From the NCBI GenBank assembly GCA_030674185.1, contig CM060312.1, forward strand, positions 497,669 to 561,668: 64,000 bases of DNA, written 5' to 3'. Numbering within the stretch: the first letter of the stretch is position 1; each line of letters begins with the position of its first letter. Shown piece by piece: positions 21,330-32,900 of the stretch. Source of the stretch: Monoplex corrugatus (lineage: Eukaryota > Mollusca > Gastropoda > Littorinimorpha > Ranellidae). Below the pieces are notes generated by a model. It ran no database searches. It was given only the letters and a program-made list of their open reading frames with translations, and was not told where the DNA came from. The translations under genes were made by a program, and so were the position numbers.

Positions 21330-21621
21330 ATTACCTATATGACTTAGAAGCAACCCTGTATATGTTTTGTCTTGTCTATGTGTGTGTGTGGTCAGTTCAA
21401 GAATGAAAGACTATGTCAATCTTGAACATAAGACAAATATATTGTATGTATTTCTTTCCTCTCTCATAGTTGTGTGTAGGGTAGTTGCAGAGTATAAAGG
21501 TAGGCTTGGGCGCTCCTTTTTTGAGGAGTGTTCTGAGCTTGCTGTTTTTGTGCTTTGTATCTGCTTCTATGCTAGCTGAATGGGTGGCGCAGGCTGTGTT
21601 AGATTTGAGAAGTTCTATACA
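21330..21621. other. Sequence between the 80-bp direct repeats
   Basis: About 290 bp of AT-rich unique sequence with a short tgtgtgtgtg run. No convincing ORF and no TE similarity was recognised. It could be the internal part of a small non-autonomous element or simply a duplicated flank. Confidence 0.4.
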
Positions 21622-21701
21622 ACATGGGAGATAATTCTTGGGAGTTATGTCCTTTGATTATATTATAAAAATTCTCCCTGCTTCCCTCTTATTTCTTTGG
21701 T
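21622..21701. repeat. 80-bp direct repeat, right copy
   Basis: Near-identical partner of 21250-21329. It abuts the decayed RTE-like polymerase that begins at about 21720. Confidence 0.85.
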
Positions 21702-21719
21702 GAAACCTGAAATAACAAC

Positions 21720-23060
21720 AATTCAAAATAAATCTTTGAGATGCTATTTCTGTATACAGTCTGAAGAGGAAAGCTGATGGACTGGCCCATTTGTCTGATG
21801 GATGAGTAGGCATACTGGTCTTCAGTGCCTTGTGTGGGCCTATATGTTGAGTGGAGGAGCAATGCTGAAGACACATGTTCTTCCACAAGCACTGCATTTT
21901 AAAGAATCCAGTGAGTCTGGATACTGCTTCCACCATTCCCTGATTAACTGAACAGTAGCTGTTCATTTATTGTTACAATGTGACTGTGTCTCCAAATACT
22001 CTTGTTGCCAACATGTTCTGTTGCAGGCAATGTTTTCCCGATTGTGTGTTCATGCTGTAGCTGATGAGGCTGGCATGTAGAATATCCTGACATAACTTTA
22101 GTGATCTTCCCTGGTCAGAGTATATTTGCTTCAGCACTCCATGCCTACACCGTGTACGTGTCAAAGGAAACTGGCATTTGATGAGTAATTGCTCAGTGTT
22201 TGGCTTTGAAATTGGAGACTCGATCTTGCCACTTGATGTTACAGTCTTGTTCAGACATCTTTGGTGGAACAGTTCCAGCTGTTGAATGTGCCATCAGTAG
22301 CTAGTCCAGGCCAGGCAGCAATATAGCAGTGCGCTGAGCACTCTGCCCTGTGTCTGTGTGGCAAGCCCGATGCCATGGTCTTGCCACATTCTCTTGGTCA
22401 TCTTCCAAAGGTAGAGCAACATCACTTCTGCATTAAGAGATCCATTCTGCTCACTGTACTGTCCAAGTAGCAGACTTTGTCTACACACTTGATCTGGTTG
22501 TTTCTGAAAATGGAGGGTGGTGAAGTGTCAGAAGTGAATGATGATATCAGCTGAAACATACTCTCTGCCCTGCTGAGGCTGATGTAAGAGACAACCATAA
22601 TCAGTTGCCACAAATTAGTCAGTCATGTGCTGGATGTCCTCATGTGAATGTGCGATCAATGTGTAGTAGTCTGTGAAGACAAATTTCCACAGAACAGCTT
22701 TGAGCACTTTATATTTGGCTTGGAGTACCCACAATTGAAGAGTTTTCCATCTGAGTGGTATTTGATTATCCCACACACCTCTGTCAAATTCTCTCAATAC
22801 ATCAATGAGTATTGCTGCAAAAAAGAAAATAGAATGGGCACTAGCAGTCATCTGGTTTCATTACAAAAGGTTCAGATGACTCTCCATTCTCTTGCACAAT
22901 GACGAACATGCCATTGTGAAAAGGAGCAATTGACGATACAAGCTTCTGAGAGGAAGCACCGTTTTTTGTAGCATCTTCCATGGACCCTTTGGGTTAACGG
23001 TGTCAGATGCTTTGATCGGATCTACAAACACCACGTGGAGCTCCAAGTGTTTTTCATGAC
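21720..23060 (-). pseudogene. Heavily decayed RTE-like polymerase
   Basis: Minus-strand pieces in different frames line up with one RTE-type RT. LELHVVFVDPIKASDTVN at 22980-23046 is the FIDLTKAFDTVN motif. ILIDVLREFDRGVW and LQAKYKVLKAVLWKFVFTDY (22670-22810) are the stretch around the catalytic box, here FTDY instead of FADD. Then come CVDKVCYLDSTVSR, RMWQDHGIGLATQ, LLYCCLAWTSY and LIKCQFPLTRTRCRHGVLKQ-like codons. Many stops and shifts show an old dead copy. Confidence 0.75.
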
Positions 23061-23667
23061 ATTTCTGGCTTGCCTATACACCTGACAAGGTTAGGGTTTT
23101 TTTATAATGTGGAGGGGCCATGCAATAGACTGGCTTACAGCCAGTAGTAGTTCCACATGTGCAGTGACTACCAAACAAAGAACAGCATAATTTAAGCAGA
23201 TACAGCTTTGTTGTTTTCAATATGCGTCTTCTGGCCTTTTATGAGGCTCAGGGGCAATAACCCAGGTAGAGTCATCGTTGTTGGAAGCTCACAGCGTGTT
23301 CATGGACTCTGGGTCTTTACATGCCGAGGCTGCCCAACACACCTTGGCAAATTTTGGTTTGAAATCAGTTTTCTCAGTCCCACACAGACTGCTTGGAGAA
23401 GTGAACTAATGCATGCAAAAAGAACCATCTAACTCTTTTGCTTCACATCAGTGGGTGCTTTGACGTTTGACATCACCTGAAATGTGACATGACTGAGTGC
23501 TGTTGCAATCTTTCGACCTTTGATACGACTGAGTGGTGTTGTATTCCTTTGTATAAGGCCCGTCACAGATAGTATTGTGTTTTTCTGGAAGGGTGGTGGT
23601 GGTAGGAGGTGCTCTCTTATGTGTTCGACTGGTCCACTGCCATTCCACATTCAGCAAGTGTGACTAG
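23061..23667. other. Unassigned intron sequence
   Basis: About 600 bp with no recognised repeat, ORF or element. It ends where the 59-bp satellite begins. Confidence 0.5.
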
Positions 23668-25260
23668 TCAGTGAATGTGTCTGATGTTTACTCTGACCAT
23701 TGTATAGTTGGTGGTTGTTCTGATTTCACATTAATGTCCGTCTGGTGTCTACTCTGACCATTGTATAGTTGGTGGTTGTTCTGATTTCACATTAATGTGT
23801 GTCTGATGTTTACTCTGACCATTGTATAGTTAGTGGTTGTTCTGATTTCACATTAATGTGTGTCTGGTGTTTACTCTGACCATTGTATAGTTAGTGGTTG
23901 TTCTGATTTCACATTGATGTGTGTCTGATGTTTGCTCTGACCATTGTATAGTTGGTGGTTGTTCTGATTTCACATTAATGTTGTCTGGTGTTTACTCTGA
24001 CCATTGTATAGTTGGTGGTTGTTCTGATTTCACATTAATGTGTGTCTGGTGTTTACTCTGACCATTGTATAGTTGGTTGTTGTTCTGATTTCACATTAAT
24101 GTGTGTCTGGTGTTTACTCTGACCATTGTATAGTTGGTGGTTGTTCTGATTTCACATTAATGTGTGTCTGGTGTTTACTCTGACCATTGTATAGTTGGTT
24201 GTTGTTCTGATTTCACATTAATGTGTGTCTGGTGTTTACTCTGACCATTGTATAGTTGGTGGTTGTTCTGATTTCACATTAATGTGTGTCTGATGTTTAC
24301 TCTGACCATTGTATAGTTTGGTGGTTGTTCTGATTTCACATTAATGTGTGTCTGGTGTTTACTCTGACCATTGTATAGTTGGTGGTTGTTCTGATTTCAC
24401 ATTAATGTGTGTCTGGTGTTTACTCTGACCATTGTATAGTTGGTGGTTGTTCTGATTTCACATTAATGTGTGTCTGGTGTTTACTCTGACCATTGTATAG
24501 TTGGTGGTTGTTCTGATTTCACATTAATGTGTGTCTGATGTTTACTCTGACCATTGTATAGTTGGTGGTTGTTCTGATTTCACATTAATGTGTGTCTGGT
24601 GTTTACTCTGACCATTGTATATTTGGTGGTTGTTCTGATTTCACATTGATGTCTGTCTGGTGTTTACTCTGACCATTGTATAGTTGGTGGTTGTTCTGAT
24701 TTCACATTAATGTGTGTCTGTGTTTACTCTGACCATTGTATAGTTGGTGGTTGTTCTGATTTCACATTAATGTGTGTCTGGTGTTTACTCTGACCATTGT
24801 ATAGTTGGTGGTTGTTCTGATTTCACATTAATGTGTGTCTGGTGTTTGCTCTGACCATTGTATAGTTGGTTGTTGTTCTGATTTCACATTAATGTGTGTC
24901 TGGTGTTTGCTCTGACCATTGTATATGTGGTTGTTCTGTTTCACATTGATGTTGTCTGATGGTTACTCTGACCATTGTATAGTTGGTGGTTGTTCTGATT
25001 TCACATTAATGTCTGTCTGGTGTTTACTCTGACCATTGTATAGTTGGTTGTTCTGTGTTACATTTCAGTCATTAAATGTGTGTCTGGTGTTTACTCTGAC
25101 CATTGTATAGTTGGTTGTTCTGTGTTCACATTTCAGTCATTAAATGTGTGTCTGGTGTTTACTCTGACCATTGTATAGTTGGTGTGTTCTGTGTTCACAT
25201 TTCAGTCATTAAATGTCTGTCTGGTGTTTACTCTGACCATTGCACAGCTTGTTGTTCAGA
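23668..25260. repeat. 59-bp satellite array
   Basis: About 26 copies of a 59-bp unit: gtgtctggtgtttactctga, ccattgtatagttggtggtt, gttctgatttcacattaat. Units are highly similar to one another. The last four (from about 25020) are a distinct variant with tgtgttacatttcagtcatt. Confidence 0.95.
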
Positions 25261-25564
25261 CCACTTGTTATATATGCTTTAGTATACTTAGTTATTTTTA
25301 CATAGTTATGTTGAGGTTGGTGTTTTTTAAGGCCCTTGGTGATAAACTGGATAGAGTGGTCAACGCCAGGGACATATAAATAGATTTTGTGCGTTAATGC
25401 GTCGATATCTACACCTGATTTTCTTTTCCAGGTTTTTAAGGTTCAAAAAGGTGTTGAGATAGTTGCAGCCCTGATATAACTCTGCATATTCAGCTGGACT
25501 TTAAACACAAGTGATAATGATAGGGACATTATTATTGATATTTACTATTACATGTATGTTATAG
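25261..25564. other. Intron end before exon 3
   Basis: About 300 bp of unique intron ending in the acceptor tgtatgttatag at 25553-25564. No element is seen. Confidence 0.6.
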
Positions 25565-25759
25565 ATGGCTGTCTGCTGTTCTGAAGAGATCATTGTATTC
25601 ACTGAAGATCTCCTCCAACATCGGACGGAAACAGATGGCGGAGAAAGAGACAGCCTTCCGCAACATCAGAAACCAGATTGAGGCTCTGGAGAGTGAGAGT
25701 GGTGGACAGATTGATGTCATGAGGGATGGCTTTAAGCGGGAAGTGGAGAACATCAGCAG
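25565..25759 (+). CDS. Exon 3: helical region
   Basis: A 195-nt exon, phase 2 in and phase 2 out, with donor gtgagt at 25760. It encodes WLSAVLKRSLYSLKIS, then SNIGRKQMAEKETAFRNIRN, then QIEALESESGGQIDVMR and DGFKREVENIS, with split Arg codons at both ends. It is rich in Lys, Glu and Arg with spaced hydrophobics, consistent with a long helix or coiled coil of a dynamin-like stalk. The intron downstream starts with an array built on this exon's last bases plus donor. Confidence 0.82.
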
Positions 25760-26232
25760 GTGAGTGACATCACCATCACCTTCAATAATCTACACAACAT
25801 CGATAGGTCAGTGACATCAACATCAGCATAAGCAATACAGACATCAACAGGTTAGTGACATCAACATCAATAATATAGACATCAACACTGATAGGTCATT
25901 GACATCAGCATCAACATTAGCAATACATACGTCAACATCAACAGGTTAGTGACATCAGCATCAATAATGTAGACATCAACACCGATAGGTCAGTGACATC
26001 AGCATCAATAATGTAGACATCAACACCGATAGGTCAGTGACATCAGCATCAACATTAGCTATACAGACGTCGACATCAACAGGTCAGTGACATCAACATC
26101 AACAGATCAGTGAATCAACATCAGCATCAGTAATATACAGACATCAACTTCAACAGATCTGTGACATCAGCATGAACATCAATAAGATATATACATCAAC
26201 ATCAACTGCTCAACGACATCAACATGAATATT
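25745..26232 (+). repeat. Minisatellite built on the exon 3 / intron junction
   Basis: The exon ends aacatcagcag|gtgagtgacatcaccatc. The intron then repeats catcaacaggtYagtgacat or tgataggtcagtgacatcaa with caacatcaataat-type spacers at least ten times. Several units keep a usable-looking cag|gtcagt or cag|gttagt. Unit length varies (about 20-60 bp). The resemblance to the junction is direct. Confidence 0.8.
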
Positions 26233-26248
26233 TGTGTTATTGATGCTG

Positions 26249-26386
26249 GTGTGTGCGTGTGTGTGTACATGTGTGTGTGTGTGTGTGCGCGCGCGTGCGC
26301 GTGTGTGTGTGCGAGTGTATGTGTGTAAGTGTATGTGTATGTGTGTGCATGTGTGTATGGTATATACATATAATATATATATATAT

Positions 26387-26439
<53 letters not shown>

Positions 26440-26445
26440 GTGTGT

Positions 26446-26478
<33 letters not shown>

Positions 26479-26580
26479 ATGTGTGTGTATGATGTCAGTG
26501 TGTGTGTGTGTTGTGTGTGTGTGATGTGGTGTGTGTGTGTGTGTGTATGTGATGTCTTTTGTGTATGATGTGTGTGTATG

Positions 26581-26612
<32 letters not shown>

Positions 26613-26628
26613 TGTCGTGTTGTGCATG

Positions 26629-26680
<52 letters not shown>

Positions 26681-26815
26681 TGTGGGTGGGGTGTGGGTGT
26701 GTGGTGTGTGTAAGTGTGATGTCGTGTGTGTATGATGTGTGTGTGTGTGTGTGTGTATGTGCACGCGCGGCGTGTGTGCGATGTATTTTGTGTGTGTGTG
26801 TGTGCGTGTGTGTGT

Positions 26816-26875
<60 letters not shown>

Positions 26876-26878
26876 CGG
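26249..26878. repeat. Compound TG microsatellite
   Basis: Long (TG)n runs with TATA (26361-26400) and GATG interruptions, ending about ten bases before the exon 4 acceptor. Thr/His- and Val/Cys-rich frames over it are artefacts. Confidence 0.95.
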
Positions 26879-26889
26879 TGTGTTCACAG

Positions 26890-27146
26890 GAAGCTGATAA
26901 CATTCCTGAAATCAGACAAGTGTGTGGAGGCGATGAGCAGCTGGGCAGCCTCAGACTGCCCTGCATCCGACAAGGACTTAAAGAAGGTCACCAAGGAGGC
27001 AGCCTCCAGGTTCTGTGAGAAGATGGCCGCTGTCATTGACTCCTGGGAAGCTCAGAATCAGATAGTGTCCAAGGTTAAGGGCAATATCCTTAAAACCTTC
27101 CAACGTGACCTTGAACTCTTTGAAGATCAAATCAAGAAACTTGAAG
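26890..27146 (+). CDS. Exon 4: helical region
   Basis: A 257-nt exon with acceptor gtgttcacag at 26880-26889 and donor gtcagt at 27147, phase 2 in and phase 1 out. It encodes KLITFLKSDKCVEAMSSW, AASDCPASDKDLKKVTKE, AASRFCEKMAAVIDSWEA, QNQIVSKVKGNILKTF, QRDLELFEDQIKKLE. It is almost wholly helix-forming and fits a stalk or coiled-coil segment between GTPase and kinase. The polypyrimidine tract is replaced by the TG microsatellite. The donor is the first base of a 28-bp array. Confidence 0.83.
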
Positions 27147-28950
27147 GTCAGTCTGTGTTTGTGTTAGTTTTAAGTTGTGTCTGTGTTCTGACAGTGTGTT
27201 GTGTCAGTCTGTGTTCTGACAGTGTGTTGTGTCAGTCTGTGTTCTGACAGTGTGTTGTGTCAGTCTGTATTCTGACAGTGTGTTGTGTCAGTCTGTGCTT
27301 TGTGTCAGTCTATGTTCTGACAGTGTGTTGTGTCAGTCTGTGTTCTGACAGTGTGTTGTGTCAATCTGTGCTCTGTGTCAGTCTATGTTCTGACAGTGTG
27401 TTGTGTCAGTCTGTGCTCTGACAGTGTGTTGTGTCAGTCTGTATTCTGACAGTGTGTTGTGTGAGTCTGTATTCTGACAATGTGTTGTGTCAGTCTATGT
27501 TCTATGTGTTGTGTCAGTCTGCGTTCTGACAGTGTGTTGTGTCAGTCTGTGTTCTGACAGTGTGTTGTGTCAGTCTGTATTCTGACAGTGTGTTGTGTCA
27601 GTCTGTGTTCTGACAATGTGTTGTGTCAGTCTGTGTTCTGACAGTGTGTTGTGTCAGTCTGTGCTCTGACAGTGTGTTGTGTCAGTCTGTATTCTGACAG
27701 TGTGTTGTGTGAGTCTGTATTCTGACAATGTGTTGTGTCAGTCTATGTTCTATGTGTTGTGTCAGTCTGTGTTCTGACAGTGTGTTGTGTCAGTCTGTGT
27801 TCTGACAGTGTGTTGTGTCAGTCTGTATTCTGACAGTGTGTTGTGTCAGTCTGTGTTCTGACAATGTGTTGTGTCAGTCTGTGTTCTGACAGTGTGTTGT
27901 GTCAGTCTGTATTCTGACAGTGTGTTGTGTCAGTCTGCGTTCTGACAGTGTGTTGCGTCAGTCTGTGTTCTATATGTTGTGTCAATCTGTGTTCTGATAG
28001 TGTGTTGTGTCAGTCTGTGTTCTGACAGTGTGTTGTGTCAGTCTGTGATCTGACAGTGCGTTGTGTGTTGTGTCAGTCTGTGTTCTGACAGTGTGATGTG
28101 TCAGTCTGTGTTCTGACAGTGTGTTGTGTCACTCTGTGTTCTGACAATGTGTTGTGTCAGTCTGTGTTCTGACAGTGTGTAGTGTGTGTGTCAGTCTATG
28201 TTCTGACAGTGTGTTGTGTCAGGCTGTGTGTTCTGACGGAGTGTTGTGTCAGTCTGTATTCTGACAAGGTGTTGTGTCAGTTTGTGTTCTGACAGTGTGT
28301 TGAGTCGGTTTGTGTTCTGACAGTGTGTTGTGTCAGTCTGTGTTCTGACAGTGTAGTGTGTCAGTCTGTGTTCTGACAGTGTGTTGTGTCAGTCTATGTT
28401 CTATGTATTGTGTCAGTCTGTGTTCTGACAGTGTGTTGTGTCAGTCTGTATTCTGACAGTGTTTTGTGTCAGTCTGTGTTCTGACAGTGTGTTGTGACAG
28501 TCTGTTTTCTGACAGTGTGTTGTGTCAGTCTGTGTTCTGACAGTGTGTTGTGTCAGTCTGCGGTCTATGTGTTGTGTCAGTCTGTATTCTGACAGTGTTT
28601 TGTGTCAGTCTGTGTTCTGACAGTGTGTTGTGTCAGTCTGCGGTCTATGTGTTGTGTCAGTCTGTATTCTGACAGTGTGCTGTGTCATTCCTTGCTCTGA
28701 CAGTGTGTTGTGTCAGTCTGTATTCTGACAGTGTGCTGTGTCATTCCTTGCTCTGACAGTGTGTTGTGTCAGTCTGTTCTGACAGTGTGTTGTGTCAGTC
28801 TGTGTTCTGACAGTGTGTTGTGTTATTCCTTGTTCTGACAGTGTGTTGTGTCAGTCTGTTCTGACAGAGTGTTGATTCAGTCTGTGTAGTGACAGTGTGT
28901 TGTTTCAGTCTGTGTTCTGACAGTGTGTTGTGTCAGTCTGTGTTCTGATA
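27147..28950 (+). repeat. 28-bp array starting at the exon 4 donor
   Basis: Immediately after exon 4 the intron reads gtcagtctgtgtttgtg. From about 27180 on, a 28-bp unit (tcagtctgtgttctgacagt gtgttgtg) repeats roughly 60 times, so every unit carries the donor-like tgtcagtctgtg of the real junction. A few units are shortened (tcagtctatgttctatgtgt) and recur in higher-order blocks. Confidence 0.9.
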
Positions 28951-28964
28951 ATGTCAAAGGTGCA

Positions 28965-29940
28965 GTGCACAGGAAACCGGGAGGAGAGGACAGGAGAGAG
29001 TGGGACGAAGGGTTGGGTACATAGATATGAAGTCACTGCTGGACAAAAAGGTGTGTCTTCAGGTTAGACTTGAAGGAAGACAAAACAGTATGTGTCTTCA
29101 GGTTAGACTTGAAGGAAGACAAAACAGTGTGTCTTCAGGTTAGACTTGAAGGAAGACAAAACAGTATGTGTCTTCAGGTTAGACTTGAAGGAAGACAAAA
29201 CAGTATGTGTCTTCAGGTTAGACTTGAAGGAAGACAAAACAGTATGTGTCTTCAGGTTAGACTTGAAGGAAGACAAAACAGTGTGTCTTCAGGTTAGACT
29301 TGAAGGAAGACAAAACAGTGTGTCTTCAGGTTAGATTTGAAGGAAGACAAAACAGTGTGTCTTCAGGTTAGACTTGAAGGAAGACAAAACAGTGTGTCTT
29401 CAGGTTAGACTTGAAGGAAGACAAAACAGTATGTGTCTTCAGGTTAGACTTGAAGGAAGACAAAACAGTATGTGTCTTGAAGTTAGACTTGAAGAAAGAC
29501 AAAACAGTATGTGTCTTCAGGTTAGACTTGAAGGAAGACAAAACAGTATGTGTCTTGAAGTTAGACTTGAAGGAAGACAAAACAGTATGTGTCTTGAAGT
29601 TAGACTTGAAGGAAGACAAAACAGTGTGTCTTCAGGTTAGACTTGAAGGAAGACAAAACAGTATGTGTCTTGAAGTTAGACTTGAAGGAAGACAAAACAG
29701 TATGTGTCTTCAGGTAAGACTTGAAGGAAGACAAAACAGTATGTGTCTTGAAGTTAGACTTGAAGGAAGACAAAACAGTGTGTCTTCAGGTTAGATTTGA
29801 AGGAAGACAAAACAGTATGTGTCTTGAAGTTAGACTTGAAGGAAAACAAAACAGTGTGTCTTCAGGTAAGAGTTGAAGGAAGACAAAAAGTATGTGTCTT
29901 GAAGTTAGACTTGAAGGAAGACTAAACCTAAGTGACTGTC
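28965..29940 (-). repeat. 37/39-bp array derived from the C-terminus of an L2-like ORF
   Basis: On the minus strand each unit encodes FKSNLKTH, matching the last codons of the L2 elements here ([20 protein letters not shown]). About 24 units follow, in two lengths (37 and 39 bp, with gtgt or gtatgtgt). To the left of the array, 28965-29050 reads as the continuation past KTHLF into a 3' UTR-like stretch. The array is therefore an amplified piece of a retroelement. Confidence 0.82.
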
Positions 29941-29994
29941 AAAGAAACACGGCAAGAGGTGAACGACTGTGCTACATCTGCAGTCAGAAATTTG

Positions 29995-32900
29995 GTACAT
30001 GTAAAACTTCTTACAGGTGTAACGTGTTACATCACATTGGCCAGGTACATGTGTAACGTGTTACCTCACACTGGCCTGGTACAGGTGTAACATGTTACAT
30101 CACACTGGCCTGGTACATGTGTAACGTGTTACATCACACTGGCTTGATACAGGTGAACATGTTTCATCACACTGGCCTGGTACAGTGTAAGTGTTACATC
30201 ACACTGGCTGGTACAGGTGTACGTGGTTACACACATGCACTGTTACATCACACTGGCCTGTTAACATCACACTGCTGTATACATCACACTGGCCTGTATA
30301 ACATCACACTGGCCTGATAACAGTATAAGTGTTACATCACACTGGCCTGTATAACATCACACTGGCCTGTATATAAGTGTTACATCACACTGGCCTGTAT
30401 AACATCACCCTGGCCTGTATAACATCACCTGGCCTGTATAACATCACCTGGCCTGTATAACATCACACTGGCCTGTATAACATCACACTGGCCTGTATAA
30501 CATCACACTGGCCTGTATAACATCACACTGGCCTGTATAACATCACACTGGCCTGTATAACATCACACTGGCCTTCCGTATAACGTGTCTCACACTGGCC
30601 TGTATAACATCACCTGGCCTGTATAACATCACACTGGCCTGTATAACATCACACTGGCCTGTATTAACATCACACTGGCCTGTATAACATCACACTGGCC
30701 TGTATAACATCACACTGGCCTGTATAACATCACACTGGCCTGTATAACATCACACTGGCCTGTATAACATCATACACCATGGCCTGTATAACATCACACT
30801 GGCCTGTATAACATCACACTGGCCTGATACAGGTATAACGTGTTACATCACACTGGCCTGTATAACATCACACTGGCCTGGTACATGTGTAACGTGTTAC
30901 ATCAAACTGGCCTGGTACAGGTATAATGTGCTATATCAAACTGGTCTGGTACAGGTGTAACATGTTACATCATACTGACCTGGTACAGGTATATGTTACA
31001 TCACACTGGCCTGGTACATGTGTAACGTGTTATATTACAGTAGCCTGGTACAGGTGTAACATATTATATTACAGTAGCCTGGTACATGTGTAACGTGTTA
31101 TATTACAGTAGCCTGGTACAGTGTAACATGTTATATTACAGTGGCCACTGTAAGGTACAGTGTGTAACAGTGTTATATTACAGTAGCCGGGTACAGGTGT
31201 AACGTATTACATCACACTAGCCTGGTACATGTACAACGTGTTACGTGACAATGGCCTGGTACAGGTATAACATGTTACATCACACTAGCCTGATACACGT
31301 ATAATGTGTTTCATCACACTGGTCTGATACAGGTGAATCGTGTTACATCACACTAGCTGGTAGAGGTGTAACGTGTCACGTGACACAAACCTGGTGCAGG
31401 TGTAACGTGTTGCATGGCACTGGCTACTACAGGTGTAACGTGTTACATCACACTGGCCTGTACATGTGTAACATGTTACGTCATACTAGCCTGGTACATG
31501 TGTAACGTGTTACATCACACTAGCCTGGTACAGGTATAACATGTTACATCACACCAGCCTGGTAAATGTGTAACGTGTTACATCACATTGGCCTGGTAAA
31601 AGTGTAACATGTTACATTACACTGGTCTGGTACAGGTGTAACATGTTGCATGACACTGGCCTGGTACAGGTGTAACATGTTACATCACACTGACCTGGTT
31701 CAGGTTTAGCATGTTACATGACTCTGGCCTGGTACAGGTATAACGTGTTACATCACTGTGGTCTGGTAAAAGTGTAACATGTTACATGTTGTATCACACT
31801 TGCATGGTACAGGTGTAACGTGTAACATGACACTAGCCTGGCACAGGTGTAACGTGTTACATCACATTGGCCTGGTATAAGTGTAACATGTTACATCACA
31901 CTCTTCTAGTACATGTAAAACATGTTACATCACACTGGCCCGGTACTTGTGTAACGTTTTACATGACACTGGCCTGGTACAGATGTAACATGTGACATCA
32001 AACTGGCCTGGTACAGGTGTAACGTGTTACATCACTCTGGCCTGGTACAGGTGTAACGTGTTAATCACACTCATCTGGTACATGTGTAACATGTTACATG
32101 ACACTGGCTTCGTACAGGTGTAACGTGTTAATCACACTGGCTTGGTACATGTGTAACATGTTACATCACACTGGCCTGGTACAGGTGTAATGAGTTACCT
32201 GACATTGGTTGGTACATATGTAACATGTTACATCACACTAGCCTGGAAATGTGTAACATGTTGTATCACACTTGCATGGTACAGGTGTAACGTGTTACAT
32301 GACACTAGCCTGGCACAGGTGTAACGTGTTACATCACATTGGCCTGGTACATATGTAACATGCTACATCACACTGGGCTTCTACATGTGTAATGTGTTAC
32401 ATGACACTGGCCTGGTACAGGTGTAACGTGTTACATCACACTAGCCAGGTACAGGTGTAACATGTTACATGACACTGGCCTGGTACATGTATAATGTGTT
32501 ACATGACACTGGCCTTGTACAGGTGTAACGTGTTACATGACACTGGCCTGGTACAGGAATAACCTGTTACATGACAATGGCCTTGTACAGGTGTAACGTG
32601 TTACATCACACTGGCCTGGTACAGGTGTAACGTGTTTACATGACACTAGCCAGGTACAGGAATAACGTGTTACATCACACTGGCCTGGTACAGGTGTAAC
32701 GTGTTACATCACACTAGCCAGGTACAGGAATAACGTGTTACATGACACTGGCCTGGTACAGGTGTAACGTGTTACATCACACTGGCCTGGTACAGGTGTA
32801 ACGTGTTACATGACACTAGCCAGGTACAGGAATAACGTGTTACATCACACTGGCCTGGTACAGGTGTAACGTGTTACATCATACTAGCCAGGTACAGGAA

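Noticed and set aside
21250..21701. LTR pair of a small retrotransposon
   Set aside because: No TG..CA ends, primer-binding site, polypurine tract or coding sequence between the repeats.
26202..27018. Thr/His-rich 254-codon frame and Val/Cys frames
   Set aside because: TG/CA microsatellite. The piece that does encode protein is exon 4, read in another frame.
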